64,000 bases of DNA from CAVVEQ01 sp963828855 (GTDB lineage: Bacteria > Chloroflexota > Anaerolineae > Anaerolineales > Anaerolineaceae), in NCBI GenBank assembly GCA_963828855.1, contig CAWHGB010000001.1, positions 1 to 64,000 on the forward strand. The letters are read 5' to 3'. Under the pieces are notes generated by a model that saw only the letters and a program-made list of their open reading frames with translations, was not told the origin of the DNA and ran no database searches. A program made the position numbers and the translations under genes. This document shows positions 9,050 to 17,720 of the stretch, one piece after another; the stretch's first letter is position 1, and the number at the start of each line of letters is the position of its first letter.

Positions 9050-10590
9050 TTTTTCACCTTAGCGCCGGTCATGAGCAGCCCCACTTCGTAGGAATCGGTC
9101 TGTTCAGGTTTGAATTCCCCGGCGATCCTGCCCTCGAAAAGCACGATAATCCGATCGCTGAGGGTGAAGAGTTCATCCAGATCCTCGGAAATGAAGAGCA
9201 CCGCAGCACCCTCCTCCCGTGCTTTGAGCAGCGCCTGCCTCGCGGCGACCGAACTCTGCACATCCAAGCCCCGGGTGAGATAAGATGCCAGGATGAGTTT
9301 TGGCGGGAATGCCATTTCCCGGGCTATGATCATTCGCTGCAAGTTTCCTCCGGAGAGCGATTTAGCGGGTGAGTATAAGGGCGCTGGTGGAAACCCAAGG
9401 CGTTTATAGGATTCAACCAGGTCGTGCCGGGCTGCACCCCAATCGATACTGAACCCTGCTCTGCGGGCGTACTTTGCCGTCCGCGTCAGGATGCTGTTCG
9501 GCAGGATCGGCAGCCAGGGAACGACGGCCATTTGCAGCGGGCTTTCCGGGATGAACACCACGCCTTTCTCCCGGGTCCAGCCCACACCGAAGTGCGTGGC
9601 ATCCTCCCCCAGGAGCAGCTTGTGGCCCGTTTGGATGGGTTCGATACCCAGGATCATTTCGGCAAGTTCCTTCTGGCCGTTTCCCGAAACCCCGGCAACG
9701 CCAACGATCTCACCGGGGTGGATCTTAAGATCAATATCTTTAAGGGTCAGGTTCGTCCCATCGCTCGCGGTAGTGATATTCTTTAGCTCCAAAACGGGGA
9801 TGGATACTCCCGGGGCGGCCACCGACCCGGAACGTTGAACCTCGGCAATGCTTTTTTCAAACATCATCCCGATCAGCTTCTTCTGGTCGGCATCCTTTCG
9901 CAGGATGCCCCCCGCCACTTTGCCTCCGCGCAGGACGGTGATCCGATCGGCGAAGTTGAGCACTTCCTGGAGCTTATGGGTGATGAGAATGATCGCGTAA
10001 CCGGCTTTGCGCAGGTTATCCAGTACCCGGTAGAGCCCATCCACCTCGTGCGGGGCAAGTACGCGGGTGGGCTCATCCAGGATCAGGATGCGCGCGTCGG
10101 AAAGCAGGAGCTTGAGGATCTCCACTTTCTGCTGGTCACCGATGGAAAGGTGGGAGGCGGGTTTGTGCGGATTCACCCGGAGATCGTATTGTTTGGATAC
10201 CTCGCTGATGCGCCTGTCGATCACCTTCTGGTCGATGACGGATTTGAGGTCCGGCAGAAAAAGCGCGATGTTTTCAGCGACCGTGAAAGCCGGGATGAGG
10301 TTTAGGTCCTGGAAAACCATCCCGATCCGCAGGGCGCGGGCATCGTGGGGGGTTTGGATAGATACCGGTCTGCCATCGATGCATATCTCGCCTGCGTCGG
10401 CTTTATAAAAGCCGTAGAGGATCTTCATCAATGTGCTTTTTCCGGCGCCATTTTCTCCCAACAGGGCATGGATCTCGCCTGGATAAATATCCAGGTCGAT
10501 GTGATCGTTGGCGATCACTCCCGGGAATGCTTTGGTGATCCCGCGCAGGGTAAGGAGGGGGGTGAGGGAGGGTGTGGTTGTGTTCAGCAT
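9046..10590 (-). CDS. BMP-type nucleoside ABC transporter ATP-binding protein
   Basis: A 514-aa protein with two fused ABC ATPase domains, as in NupO/YufO and RbsA. Domain 1 has Walker A GENGAGKST, a degenerate signature LSIGDQQK and Walker B ILILDEPT. Domain 2 keeps LSGGNLQR, but its Walker B region reads LILASYLTRGLD where family members normally have DEPTRGLD, so the catalytic Glu position is altered; a base error there cannot be excluded. It is the first gene of the minus-strand transport operon. No clear ribosome site precedes the ATG at 10590. Confidence 0.9.
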   Translation of the reverse strand: MLNTTTPSLTPLLTLRGITKAFPGVIANDHIDLDIYPGEIHALLGENGAGKSTLMKILYGFYKADAGEICIDGRPVSIQTPHDARALRIGMVFQDLNLIPAFTVAENIALFLPDLKSVIDQKVIDRRISEVSKQYDLRVNPHKPASHLSIGDQQKVEILKLLLSDARILILDEPTRVLAPHEVDGLYRVLDNLRKAGYAIILITHKLQEVLNFADRITVLRGGKVAGGILRKDADQKKLIGMMFEKSIAEVQRSGSVAAPGVSIPVLELKNITTASDGTNLTLKDIDLKIHPGEIVGVAGVSGNGQKELAEMILGIEPIQTGHKLLLGEDATHFGVGWTREKGVVFIPESPLQMAVVPWLPILPNSILTRTAKYARRAGFSIDWGAARHDLVESYKRLGFPPAPLYSPAKSLSGGNLQRMIIAREMAFPPKLILASYLTRGLDVQSSVAARQALLKAREEGAAVLFISEDLDELFTLSDRIIVLFEGRIAGEFKPEQTDSYEVGLLMTGAKVKN

Positions 10591-10706
10591 GTTGGCAGAA
10601 TGAAATGACAGGCTGTCCGAATTACCGTCAAGCGTTACCCGAGCATAACGGGATCGTGAATTGAATGAAAGCGTAAAAAATCTGGGTTTTTTCGCCCGGC
10701 GACCGT

Positions 10707-10738
10707 AAAAAACCGACCCCGTAGTTTCTACGGGGTCG
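10707..10738 (-). terminator. Intrinsic terminator of the two-component operon
   Basis: Perfect 10-base arms CGACCCCGTA/TACGGGGTCG with a 5-base loop, followed on the minus strand by six T. It lies about 20 bases beyond the response-regulator stop codon. The remaining bases to the transporter operon (10591-10706) show no convincing promoter. Confidence 0.9.
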
Positions 10739-10758
10739 TGTAGTAATTGATTGTATGG

Positions 10759-11397
10759 TTAGTCGATCAACCCGTGATCCCGGGCATAACGCACCAGCTC
10801 CACCCGGCTGTGCAAGCCCAGCTTTTCGGAAAGATTGGCGCGGTGGCCCTCCACGGTGCGGATGCTTATGGAGAGCTTTTCCGCCACCTGCCGGTTGGTG
10901 TAACCCTCCACGATCAATTTGAGCACATCCACCTCGCGGGGGGTGAGGGGTTCGACGAGCCCGGGTTGAATTGGCTGGGTCTTTGCCTGGTCATTCAGAA
11001 GGGAGCGCAGAAGGGAGGGGTCTACATATAGATCGCCGCGCAGGATGACCTGGATGGCGGAGACCAGCTCGGATTCCGCGGCACGCTTGAGAATATACCC
11101 GGAGGCGCCAGCCTGGATGGCTTCCCGCAGCAGGGCCTCATCTTCGTGAACCGTGAGGATCAACACGCGGGTTTGATACTTTTGCTCTTTCAACTGGCGG
11201 GTGACCGCGATACCATCCAAATCCGGCATGCTGAGATCCAGGACAAGAACCTCGGGTTGGAACTTTTTGACCAGTTCGAGCGCCTCCACCCCGCCGGAAG
11301 CTTCCGCCACCAGCTCGAGCTGCGGAGTATCCTGCAGGAGGGCGCGCAGCCCAGCCCGCACGACGGCATGGTCATCGGCGATAACGATCTTAGTCAT
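10759..11397 (-). CDS. NarL/LuxR-family response regulator
   Basis: A 212-aa regulator. The receiver domain starts MTKIVIADDHAVVRAGL with the acidic pair and has the phosphoacceptor Asp in VLVLDLSMPD; the switch Thr is in LILTVHED. The C-terminal LuxR-type HTH reads LTPREVDVLKLIVEGYTNRQVAEKL. The ATG at 11397 is chosen because it gives the canonical start and overlaps the kinase stop by 8 bases (ATGACTAA). It should be phosphorylated by the adjoining kinase. Target genes are unknown. Confidence 0.93.
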   Translation of the reverse strand: MTKIVIADDHAVVRAGLRALLQDTPQLELVAEASGGVEALELVKKFQPEVLVLDLSMPDLDGIAVTRQLKEQKYQTRVLILTVHEDEALLREAIQAGASGYILKRAAESELVSAIQVILRGDLYVDPSLLRSLLNDQAKTQPIQPGLVEPLTPREVDVLKLIVEGYTNRQVAEKLSISIRTVEGHRANLSEKLGLHSRVELVRYARDHGLID

Positions 11398-13411
11398 GAC
11401 AGGGTACCTCGGCGCGCACAGTGGTGCCTTTCCCGGGTGCGCTTTCCACGCTGAATTTTCCGCCAAGCATCTCGATCCGCTCACGCATGCCAAACAGCCC
11501 AAGGTGCTCTTCGCTATCAGGAATGGCAGGGGTGAACCCGACGCCATCATCCTCGATCACCGTCACAACGCTGCCACCATGGCGGGAGACGAGCACATCC
11601 ACCCGGCTGGCGCGGGCGTGCAGCACCACATTGGTCAGCGACTCCTGGACGGTACGGAAGATCGCGGTCTCGATCTCCCCGGGAAGGCGCTTGTTTTTCA
11701 TCCCCGTGGCTTCGAATTCTACCGAAATCCCGTACTGCCGGCTGAATTCCGTGGCGTACTGCTGCAGCGCGGTGACCAGGCCGAGGTGATCCAGGCTGGC
11801 AGGACGCAGGTTGACCGCCAGCTTGTGCAGGTCATCCTGGATCTCAGCCGTGATGCGTTTTAATTCGGCAAGGTGCGGCTGCACCTTGGAAAGAGTGCCA
11901 GCTTCGCGCTCCAGCAGCCCGAGCCGCACGCTCAGGGCAGCCAGCAGCTGCCCGCTTTCATCGTGCAATTCGCGGGAGAGGTTGAGCCGTTCCTCTTCCT
12001 GGGCTTTCATCAGGCGCTGGGAGAGGGCGTGGAGCTGTTCGTTGCCGCGGCGGACCCTTTCCAGCAGCCAGGAATTCTGGATGGCAACCGCTGCCAGGTT
12101 GGTGAAGGATTGCAACAGCAGCAGACGGTCGGGGGTGAAATAATCGTGTGTTCTGCTCACCAGGTTCAGGCTGCCGATAACCTCAGCTCCGAAATTGAGT
12201 GGCAAGACAGCATAGGAGTGGAATTGGGGCGTGGCATTCCCCTCGGCGCTGGAAAGGACCTGCGGAGCATCCGCAGGAGGGAGGGGGTCGGGTTTCCGCC
12301 ACTGGGTCCGCAGCGCGGGGATGGCGGCTGGTGGTAAACCCTCCACCGCAGTCGGATCGGTGGTTTCGGCGGGAAGGATCAATTTCAGCCAGGCAGCATC
12401 CACCTCGAAACGGCGCACAGCCAGGCTGCAGATCGTCTGGTAGATGGAGGCCTGGTCGAAGGCCCCCAGGAAGGTTTCCGAGGAATCATTGAGGGCGGCT
12501 AGGCCGGTGACCTTCTGCTGCAGCGCGGCGGCGGCATTCAACCGCTCGGCGGTGGTGGCGGCCAGGATCAGGGAGGTGAGCGCGATCACCCCCAGGAAGG
12601 TCTGCAGCAGCACCAAGCTGTCATTTAAGGATTCATGGGAGAATGGACCCAACCCGCGGGCAGTGCCCCAGATGGCGATAGTCGAGATCACCAGGGTGCT
12701 GGTGGCCGCACCGCGCGGGCCAAAGCGCAGCGCAGACCAAATGATGAAGGGGAACAGCACATACAGAAGCGCCTGGTGCAGGATACCAGTGGGTGGATTG
12801 TTGCTGAAAACATAGAACGTCACCAGGGCGGTGAGCGCGATCACCAACGCTCCTTCCAGGTAGCGGCGGGAAGATTGTGGGAAGGAAGTGGGGCTGAGCC
12901 AGACCAAGATAACGGGTGCGACCACTAGGGCACCCAGTAGGTCACCGATCCACCAGGTGACCCAGATGGAACCGAAGGCTGGCCAAAAACCATTGCCGGT
13001 GAACATGAGGGTGAGCGTACCAATTGTGGCCGAGATGGTGGTGGCTAGCAGGGAAACCAGCGCGAAGATGACTACGTCGCGGGTGCGCTCGAGAGCATTG
13101 CGGAAGTCGGTCAGTTTTCGCAGGACCAGTGCAGCTGCCACGGCTTCGAGCGTGTTGCCCAGGGTCATGCCCAGTGCCAGGGCAGGAGGCGCACCGGTGA
13201 GCAGCGAACCGGCGAATACGCCCAGGGCGATGCCCGGCCAGAGATCGATACCGAAGATGAGCAGGGCGGCGATGGCAATACCGGTGGGCGGCCAGACGGG
13301 GCTGGTGTTGGCCTGGACGAAGGCCGTGGAAAGCCCCACCCGCACCGCCAGGTGGTAAATGACGGCCAGGAGCAGGATCTTGCCGAGGTAGATCAGGGTG
13401 CGTTTCATCAC
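11390..13411 (-). CDS. MASE1-GAF sensor histidine kinase (HisKA_3 type)
   Basis: A 673-aa membrane kinase. The N-terminal 290 residues hold about eight hydrophobic helices of the MASE1 type (PVWPPTGIAIAALL, GNTLEAVAAALVLRKL). A GAF-like domain follows (about 300-450), then the HisKA_3 dimerisation box SRELHDESGQLL with the phospho-His, and an HATPase domain with IEDDGVGF and GLFGMRERIEMLGG. This is the NarX/DesK class, paired with the NarL-type regulator just downstream. The start is GTG 13411 or ATG 13408. A TATAAT at 13424-13419 sits only 7 bases before the GTG, so the mRNA may be leaderless. The ligand is unknown. Confidence 0.92.
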   Translation of the reverse strand: MMKRTLIYLGKILLLAVIYHLAVRVGLSTAFVQANTSPVWPPTGIAIAALLIFGIDLWPGIALGVFAGSLLTGAPPALALGMTLGNTLEAVAAALVLRKLTDFRNALERTRDVVIFALVSLLATTISATIGTLTLMFTGNGFWPAFGSIWVTWWIGDLLGALVVAPVILVWLSPTSFPQSSRRYLEGALVIALTALVTFYVFSNNPPTGILHQALLYVLFPFIIWSALRFGPRGAATSTLVISTIAIWGTARGLGPFSHESLNDSLVLLQTFLGVIALTSLILAATTAERLNAAAALQQKVTGLAALNDSSETFLGAFDQASIYQTICSLAVRRFEVDAAWLKLILPAETTDPTAVEGLPPAAIPALRTQWRKPDPLPPADAPQVLSSAEGNATPQFHSYAVLPLNFGAEVIGSLNLVSRTHDYFTPDRLLLLQSFTNLAAVAIQNSWLLERVRRGNEQLHALSQRLMKAQEEERLNLSRELHDESGQLLAALSVRLGLLEREAGTLSKVQPHLAELKRITAEIQDDLHKLAVNLRPASLDHLGLVTALQQYATEFSRQYGISVEFEATGMKNKRLPGEIETAIFRTVQESLTNVVLHARASRVDVLVSRHGGSVVTVIEDDGVGFTPAIPDSEEHLGLFGMRERIEMLGGKFSVESAPGKGTTVRAEVPCHD

Positions 13412-13497
13412 GTGTAAAATTATAGCTGAGGATACCAGAGTCCACGAATAACAAGACGAACAGGGCTTTTAGATTCGATTTACCAGAAAGGTGAATA

Positions 13498-14328
13498 ATG
13501 TTCGAGCTTCCTGAAATAACCACCCTGGCCGCACAAATGAACGACTCGATTTCCGGCAAAGTGATCGCCAATGGCGTGCAGGGCAATTCCCCGCACAAAT
13601 TCGTCTGGTATAACCGCACGGCGGAGGAATTCGCAGATCTTTGCAGGGGAAAGGTGATCGGCAAGGCATCCAGCAAGGGCAGGTGGCTCTTCCTTCCGTT
13701 GGAGCCGGGGTATATTTTCGTTCTCGGGGAATTCGGGGGCAGGGTGCTTTTGCATCCGGACGGAACCTCCATTCCTGCGAAATATCACCTGATGTTCTCC
13801 TTCGCCGATGGCTCGGCGCTGACCGCGATGACGCAGATGTGGGGTGCGGTGGAGCTCTATGAAAAGGGCAAGGAGCAGGAGCGACAATATATTAAAGATA
13901 TGCGGCTGACCCCGGTGGACGGGGATTTCAATTTTCTCTATTTTTCAGGATTGATCGATGAACTGCTGCTGGGGGAAAAGCGCTCTGTGAAAAGCCTGCT
14001 TACCCAGGACCAGCTGATCCCGGGACTGGGCAACGCCATCACCCAGGATATTCTCTTCCAGGCAAAACTCCATCCCAGGCATCCATTAAGCGAGTTGGAT
14101 CAGAACCAAAGACGGGCATTATTCGAAGCAATTATTGGAACAGTCGAGGATGTGATTACGGGTGGCGGCCGGAATGATGAATACGATCTTTACAACCAGC
14201 CTGGCTCCTACCATCGCGTTATGGATAAACGCGCCGAGGGAAATCCCTGTCCGGATTGCGGTACAAAGGTTGAAAAGATCCAATACTTGGGAGGCGCTTG
14301 TTATTTCTGCCCGCATTGCCAGAAGTAA
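13498..14328 (+). CDS. Fpg/Nei-family DNA glycosylase homologue lacking Pro1
   Basis: A 276-aa protein with the Fpg fold: N-terminal domain, helix-two-turn-helix with QLIPGLGNAITQDILFQAKLHPR, and a C-terminal zinc finger with four Cys (CPDC and CPHC). True Fpg/MutM begins MPELPEVE and uses the N-terminal Pro as nucleophile. Here the start is MFELPEITT, so Phe replaces Pro while Glu3 is kept. The zinc-finger Arg that grips DNA phosphate is also absent (LGGACYFCP in place of GGRGTxxCP). A widespread MIELPE/MFELPE subfamily of this kind exists; its activity is unclear. AGAAAGGTGA precedes the ATG. It is divergent from the kinase. Confidence 0.88.
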   Translation: MFELPEITTLAAQMNDSISGKVIANGVQGNSPHKFVWYNRTAEEFADLCRGKVIGKASSKGRWLFLPLEPGYIFVLGEFGGRVLLHPDGTSIPAKYHLMFSFADGSALTAMTQMWGAVELYEKGKEQERQYIKDMRLTPVDGDFNFLYFSGLIDELLLGEKRSVKSLLTQDQLIPGLGNAITQDILFQAKLHPRHPLSELDQNQRRALFEAIIGTVEDVITGGGRNDEYDLYNQPGSYHRVMDKRAEGNPCPDCGTKVEKIQYLGGACYFCPHCQK

Positions 14329-14353
14329 TATTTTTCGTGAAGGATTTGGAACC

Positions 14354-14785
14354 ATGGAGAACAAGGAAGAAATATTAGCCCGGGAATGGGTTCAAAAGCT
14401 GCTGGCTGAGCCTCTGCTGGCCAGGCTGGGCACTGCCAACCCGGAGACCGCCCAGCCGCACGTCACCCCGGTCTGGTTCGCCTGGGATGGAGAAGCCTTG
14501 TATATCAGCGCGTTCATCTCCACGCGCAAGGCGAGGGAGGCAGTAGCAAACCCGCGCATCTCGGTGCTGATCGACACGGATAACCCCACCCGGGCGGTAC
14601 TGTTGGAGGGGGTAGCCGAGGTGTTGACCGGGGCGGGGGAGGTGGGCAGGTTATCCGAGTGGATCTACGCGCGCTACGTGGGCGAGGCGGAGGTAAAGAA
14701 GGATCCCTACGCAGGCTGGGCGCGTGACCCGGAGAACCGGGTCATCAAGTTGAAGCCGGAGCGGGTATTCGCCTGGAGGTGGTGA
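14354..14785 (+). CDS. PPOX-fold (pyridoxamine 5'-phosphate oxidase-like) flavin/F420 protein
   Basis: A 143-aa split-barrel protein. HVTPVWFAWDGEALYISAF and VLIDTDNPTRAVLLEGVAEVL match the PPOX family, whose members bind FMN or F420. The sequence ends with VIKLKPERVFAWRW, the typical family C-terminus. AGGA stands upstream of the ATG at 14354. It follows the glycosylase by 25 bases, so the two may be one transcript. A general detoxifying reductase or oxidase role is plausible; cofactor and substrate cannot be read from the sequence. Confidence 0.85.
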   Translation: MENKEEILAREWVQKLLAEPLLARLGTANPETAQPHVTPVWFAWDGEALYISAFISTRKAREAVANPRISVLIDTDNPTRAVLLEGVAEVLTGAGEVGRLSEWIYARYVGEAEVKKDPYAGWARDPENRVIKLKPERVFAWRW

Positions 14786-14891
14786 GGGGCTTGTTTTAAT
14801 AAGGGGGTATTAAAGTTCATCATTTCGAATCGTTTTTACATCTTCAAATCCTCCTTTGATTCATATATGTGAGTGATATTACATTTGTCAC

Positions 14892-14929
14892 TTGAAATCA
14901 AAGTGGATGTAATGTATATTGTTGCAACA
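14892..14929 (+). promoter_or_regulatory. Promoter and palindromic operator of the ROK regulator gene
   Basis: TTGAAA (14892-14897), exactly 17 bases, TATATT (14915-14920). A perfect 10-base palindrome TGTTGCAACA at 14920-14929 overlaps the predicted transcription start, about 10 bases before the ATG. That is a good position for autorepression by the ROK protein. There is no clear Shine-Dalgarno sequence. Confidence 0.65.
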
Positions 14930-14938
14930 CTAAACTAA

Positions 14939-16132
14939 ATGCCTGATAAATCCAACGGCAACCTAGGAGCGGATCAGAGCCTTACGCGTAAACACAATCG
15001 TTCGCGCGTTCTGGATCTTCTGCGCCTCGAGGGTCCGCTTGCACGTTCTGCGCTGGCCTGGAAAATTGGTCTGACACGCAGCACCATCTCGCGGATTATC
15101 CGGGAACTCAGTGCCGATCAACTGGTCCGGGAGGTGGAGCTTTCCCAGGGCAGGAAAGGCAGACCGGGTATGCTTCTCGAGCTGGATCCCCGGGGTGGAT
15201 CAGCAATAGGGCTGGAAATAGGTGTCAATTTTCTATCAATCCTGCTGACAGATTTCACAGCGAATGTTCTTTGGCGCGAGCGAATAGAGTTATCCGAAGA
15301 CGCCGATTCTGAAAAATACTTTCTTGAGGCTGAGAAGCTCCTTCAAGAAGGTATTAACCTGGCAAAGGGGCACAACCTTCGCTTGATGGGGATAGGTGTT
15401 GCCGTTTGGGGGCTGGTCGATCATTCGGCTGGTGTGATTCGCTTCGCCCCCAACCTTAAGTGGCGGGATGTTCCTCTTAAAGAAAAGTGGGAAGAAAAGT
15501 TCAAGGTCCCGGTCTACCTGGAAAATGACGCAAATGCCTCAGCTTTGGGAGAGTACTATTTTGGAGCGGGAAAGAACATTGAAAACTTTCTTTACCTGAG
15601 CATGGATATCGGGATTGGGGGAGGGATTATTTCCAATGGCCATTTGTTCCACGGCGCCAATGGATACGCGGGAGAATTTGGGCATGTCACGATCGACCCG
15701 GGCGGGTCGCGATGCAATTGTGGAAAAATTGGCTGCCTGGAAACCGTGGTGGGGAGAAAAGTAATCCTTCAGAAATATGGGGAGAGAAAGGGACAACACG
15801 AAACGATTTCTCTGCAGGATGTAATTCAAAGAGGCCAATCCGGTGATGAAATCTCTCAATCCATTTTTAAAGAAACTGCTGATGCTTTGGGTCGCGGATT
15901 AGGAAACCTTGTCAATATTTTCAACCCGCAACGCATTATCCTGGGTTGGTCGCTAGGGCAAGCATACGATCTTATGATCCCCCACCTTTGGGAAAGTATA
16001 AATAATAATAGCCTGTCTGATCCCCTGCAAGAATTGGAGATAGTTCCCTTCACAAATGGAGCCGATGACTGTTTGCTTGGGTGTGTTGCCTTGGTAATGG
16101 ATGAGATCATTCGAGAACGGGTGTGTGTATAA
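14939..16132 (+). CDS. ROK-family transcriptional regulator (XylR/NagC type)
   Basis: A 397-aa regulator with an N-terminal winged HTH (about 20-80, RSALAWKIGLTRSTISRIIREL) and a ROK sugar-binding domain. The zinc motif GHVTIDPGGSRCNCGKIGCLE, containing the CxCGxxGCxE pattern, is complete. The sugar-kinase phosphate loop is not obvious, consistent with a repressor rather than an enzyme. It lies 260 bases upstream of xylFGH in the same direction, so control of xylose uptake in response to xylose or a derivative is likely (inference). Confidence 0.92.
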   Translation: MPDKSNGNLGADQSLTRKHNRSRVLDLLRLEGPLARSALAWKIGLTRSTISRIIRELSADQLVREVELSQGRKGRPGMLLELDPRGGSAIGLEIGVNFLSILLTDFTANVLWRERIELSEDADSEKYFLEAEKLLQEGINLAKGHNLRLMGIGVAVWGLVDHSAGVIRFAPNLKWRDVPLKEKWEEKFKVPVYLENDANASALGEYYFGAGKNIENFLYLSMDIGIGGGIISNGHLFHGANGYAGEFGHVTIDPGGSRCNCGKIGCLETVVGRKVILQKYGERKGQHETISLQDVIQRGQSGDEISQSIFKETADALGRGLGNLVNIFNPQRIILGWSLGQAYDLMIPHLWESINNNSLSDPLQELEIVPFTNGADDCLLGCVALVMDEIIRERVCV

Positions 16133-16394
16133 ATTATTAAATTTTTTCCCGGAGTATCGCGAGAATTGTGTTGAAAAAGAGAATGAGAAAATTTTTGGGC
16201 GGTAATTTTGAAAAGGCGTATTCAAGAATCCTTTTACCCACTTACTGGTCACTGGGAATGTTCTTTCCTGACAACTGATTCTTACCATAAAACGAAATCA
16301 TTTTTTAAGGAGGGCTTATGAGGTGATAAAAGAAGAGTGTTCGGGTCGTTTCAAAAAAAGAATCAGGAAGTACCAAATCTAAAAGGAGAAAATG

Positions 16395-17597
16395 ATGAAG
16401 ACTAGAAAAATATTGTTTTCAGTGATCGGCATCGTTGTTTTGATTACGATGCTGGTTGGCTGCGCCCCTGCGGCAGCCCCCGCGGCACCCGCTGAAGAAG
16501 CCCCTGCCGCACCTGCAGAAGAAGCCCCAGCGGCACCAGCAGAGGAAGCCGCGAAACCCAAGATTGGCATATCCTTCTCAGATTTTGCGACCGAGCGCTG
16601 GAAGAATGAAGCAGACCTGATGACCAAGCTTTTCAACGAAAAAGGCTATGATGTGATCGTTGCGGAAGCTGCCCATGATGTCAAACTGCAAAATGACCAG
16701 ATCGATAATATGGTCTCCCAGGGCGTGGTCGGGCTTGTGGTCATCGCTGAAGATGGTGATGCCGCAGTCACCTCCGTGGATAAAGCCGCAGATGCAGGCG
16801 TGAAAGTGATCGCATATGACCGCCTGATCAAGACCGCGAAAATTGCTGCTTACCTTTCCTTCGACAATACCGAGGTCGGCCGCCAGGAAGCTCTTGGCGT
16901 TATGACCGCACTCGGGCTGCCAGGCAGCACTACCTGGACGAAGGATAACCCGGCCAAGGTCGTTCTCTCCGGCGGATCGCCGACCGACAACAATGCCCAC
17001 CTGGTTCGCAATGGCCAGATGGAAGTCGTCCAACCTTACATCGATTCGGGCGTTGTCAAAATCGTGGCTGATCAATGGGTGGATAACTGGGATGCCACCA
17101 ATGCCGAGAAGATGATGGAGAACATCCTCACCGCGCAGCAGAACAAGATCGATGCGGTGGTTGCCTCCAACGACGGGACCGCACTGGGTGAACTTCAGGC
17201 TATGGGAGCCCAGGGCCTGGCAGGCAAAGTTCCGATCTCTGGCCAGGATGCCACTGCCGATGGCGGCAACAGCATTGTCAAAGGCGAGCAGACCGTGAGC
17301 GTCTTCAAAGACATTCGCCTGCTCTCCCCAATGACGGTGGATTTGATGGATAAGCTGCTCAAGGGTGAAACCGTTGCTGATCTGAAGGGTTTCGATTTGG
17401 CACTGCTGACGGGCGACAAGACCAAGACCGGACAAATCCTGGCTTTCTTCCTGCCTGTTGTCCAGGTCACCAAGGATAATATCTACGATGTCGTCGTCAA
17501 GTCATGCTTCCAGAAATACGACGAAGTCTATCGCGATATTCCCGCGGATCAACGTCCCTCCGAAACCGGACTGCCCGTAAAATATATATATAATTGA
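16395..17597 (+). CDS. xylF: D-xylose ABC transporter substrate-binding lipoprotein
   Basis: About 400 aa. A signal peptide with lipobox LVGC is followed by an Ala/Pro/Glu linker and a type I periplasmic-binding fold. KIGISFSDFATERWKNE, VIAYDRLIKTAK, LSFDNTEVGRQEA, GGSPTDNNAHLVRNGQM, DQWVDNWDATNAEKMMEN and VVASNDGTALGE align closely with E. coli XylF. AGGAG precedes two tandem ATG codons; the second (16395) has the better spacing. It is followed by two hairpins and then the ATPase and permease genes. Regulation probably comes from the upstream ROK protein. Confidence 0.93.
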   Translation: MKTRKILFSVIGIVVLITMLVGCAPAAAPAAPAEEAPAAPAEEAPAAPAEEAAKPKIGISFSDFATERWKNEADLMTKLFNEKGYDVIVAEAAHDVKLQNDQIDNMVSQGVVGLVVIAEDGDAAVTSVDKAADAGVKVIAYDRLIKTAKIAAYLSFDNTEVGRQEALGVMTALGLPGSTTWTKDNPAKVVLSGGSPTDNNAHLVRNGQMEVVQPYIDSGVVKIVADQWVDNWDATNAEKMMENILTAQQNKIDAVVASNDGTALGELQAMGAQGLAGKVPISGQDATADGGNSIVKGEQTVSVFKDIRLLSPMTVDLMDKLLKGETVADLKGFDLALLTGDKTKTGQILAFFLPVVQVTKDNIYDVVVKSCFQKYDEVYRDIPADQRPSETGLPVKYIYN

Positions 17598-17599
17598 TT

Positions 17600-17697
17600 C
17601 CTACCAATCGATCAAAACCAATCGGTTGGTAGGATCTTCAAGGTGAAATACTAGGAGTGGGAATCCTCTGAGGCTTCATTTCAAGGAGTCCCACTCC
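17600..17697 (+). promoter_or_regulatory. Two hairpins between xylF and xylG
   Basis: First hairpin 17600-17633: 13-base arms with one mismatch around an 8-base loop. Second hairpin 17654-17697: perfect 9-base arms GGAGTGGGA/TCCCACTCC with a 26-base loop. Neither is followed by a T run. They are likely to stabilise the xylF mRNA or reduce transcription into xylGH, so that the binding protein is made in excess. Confidence 0.65.
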
Positions 17698-17720
17698 AAT
17701 ATTGGCGGAAGGAGCAGAGT

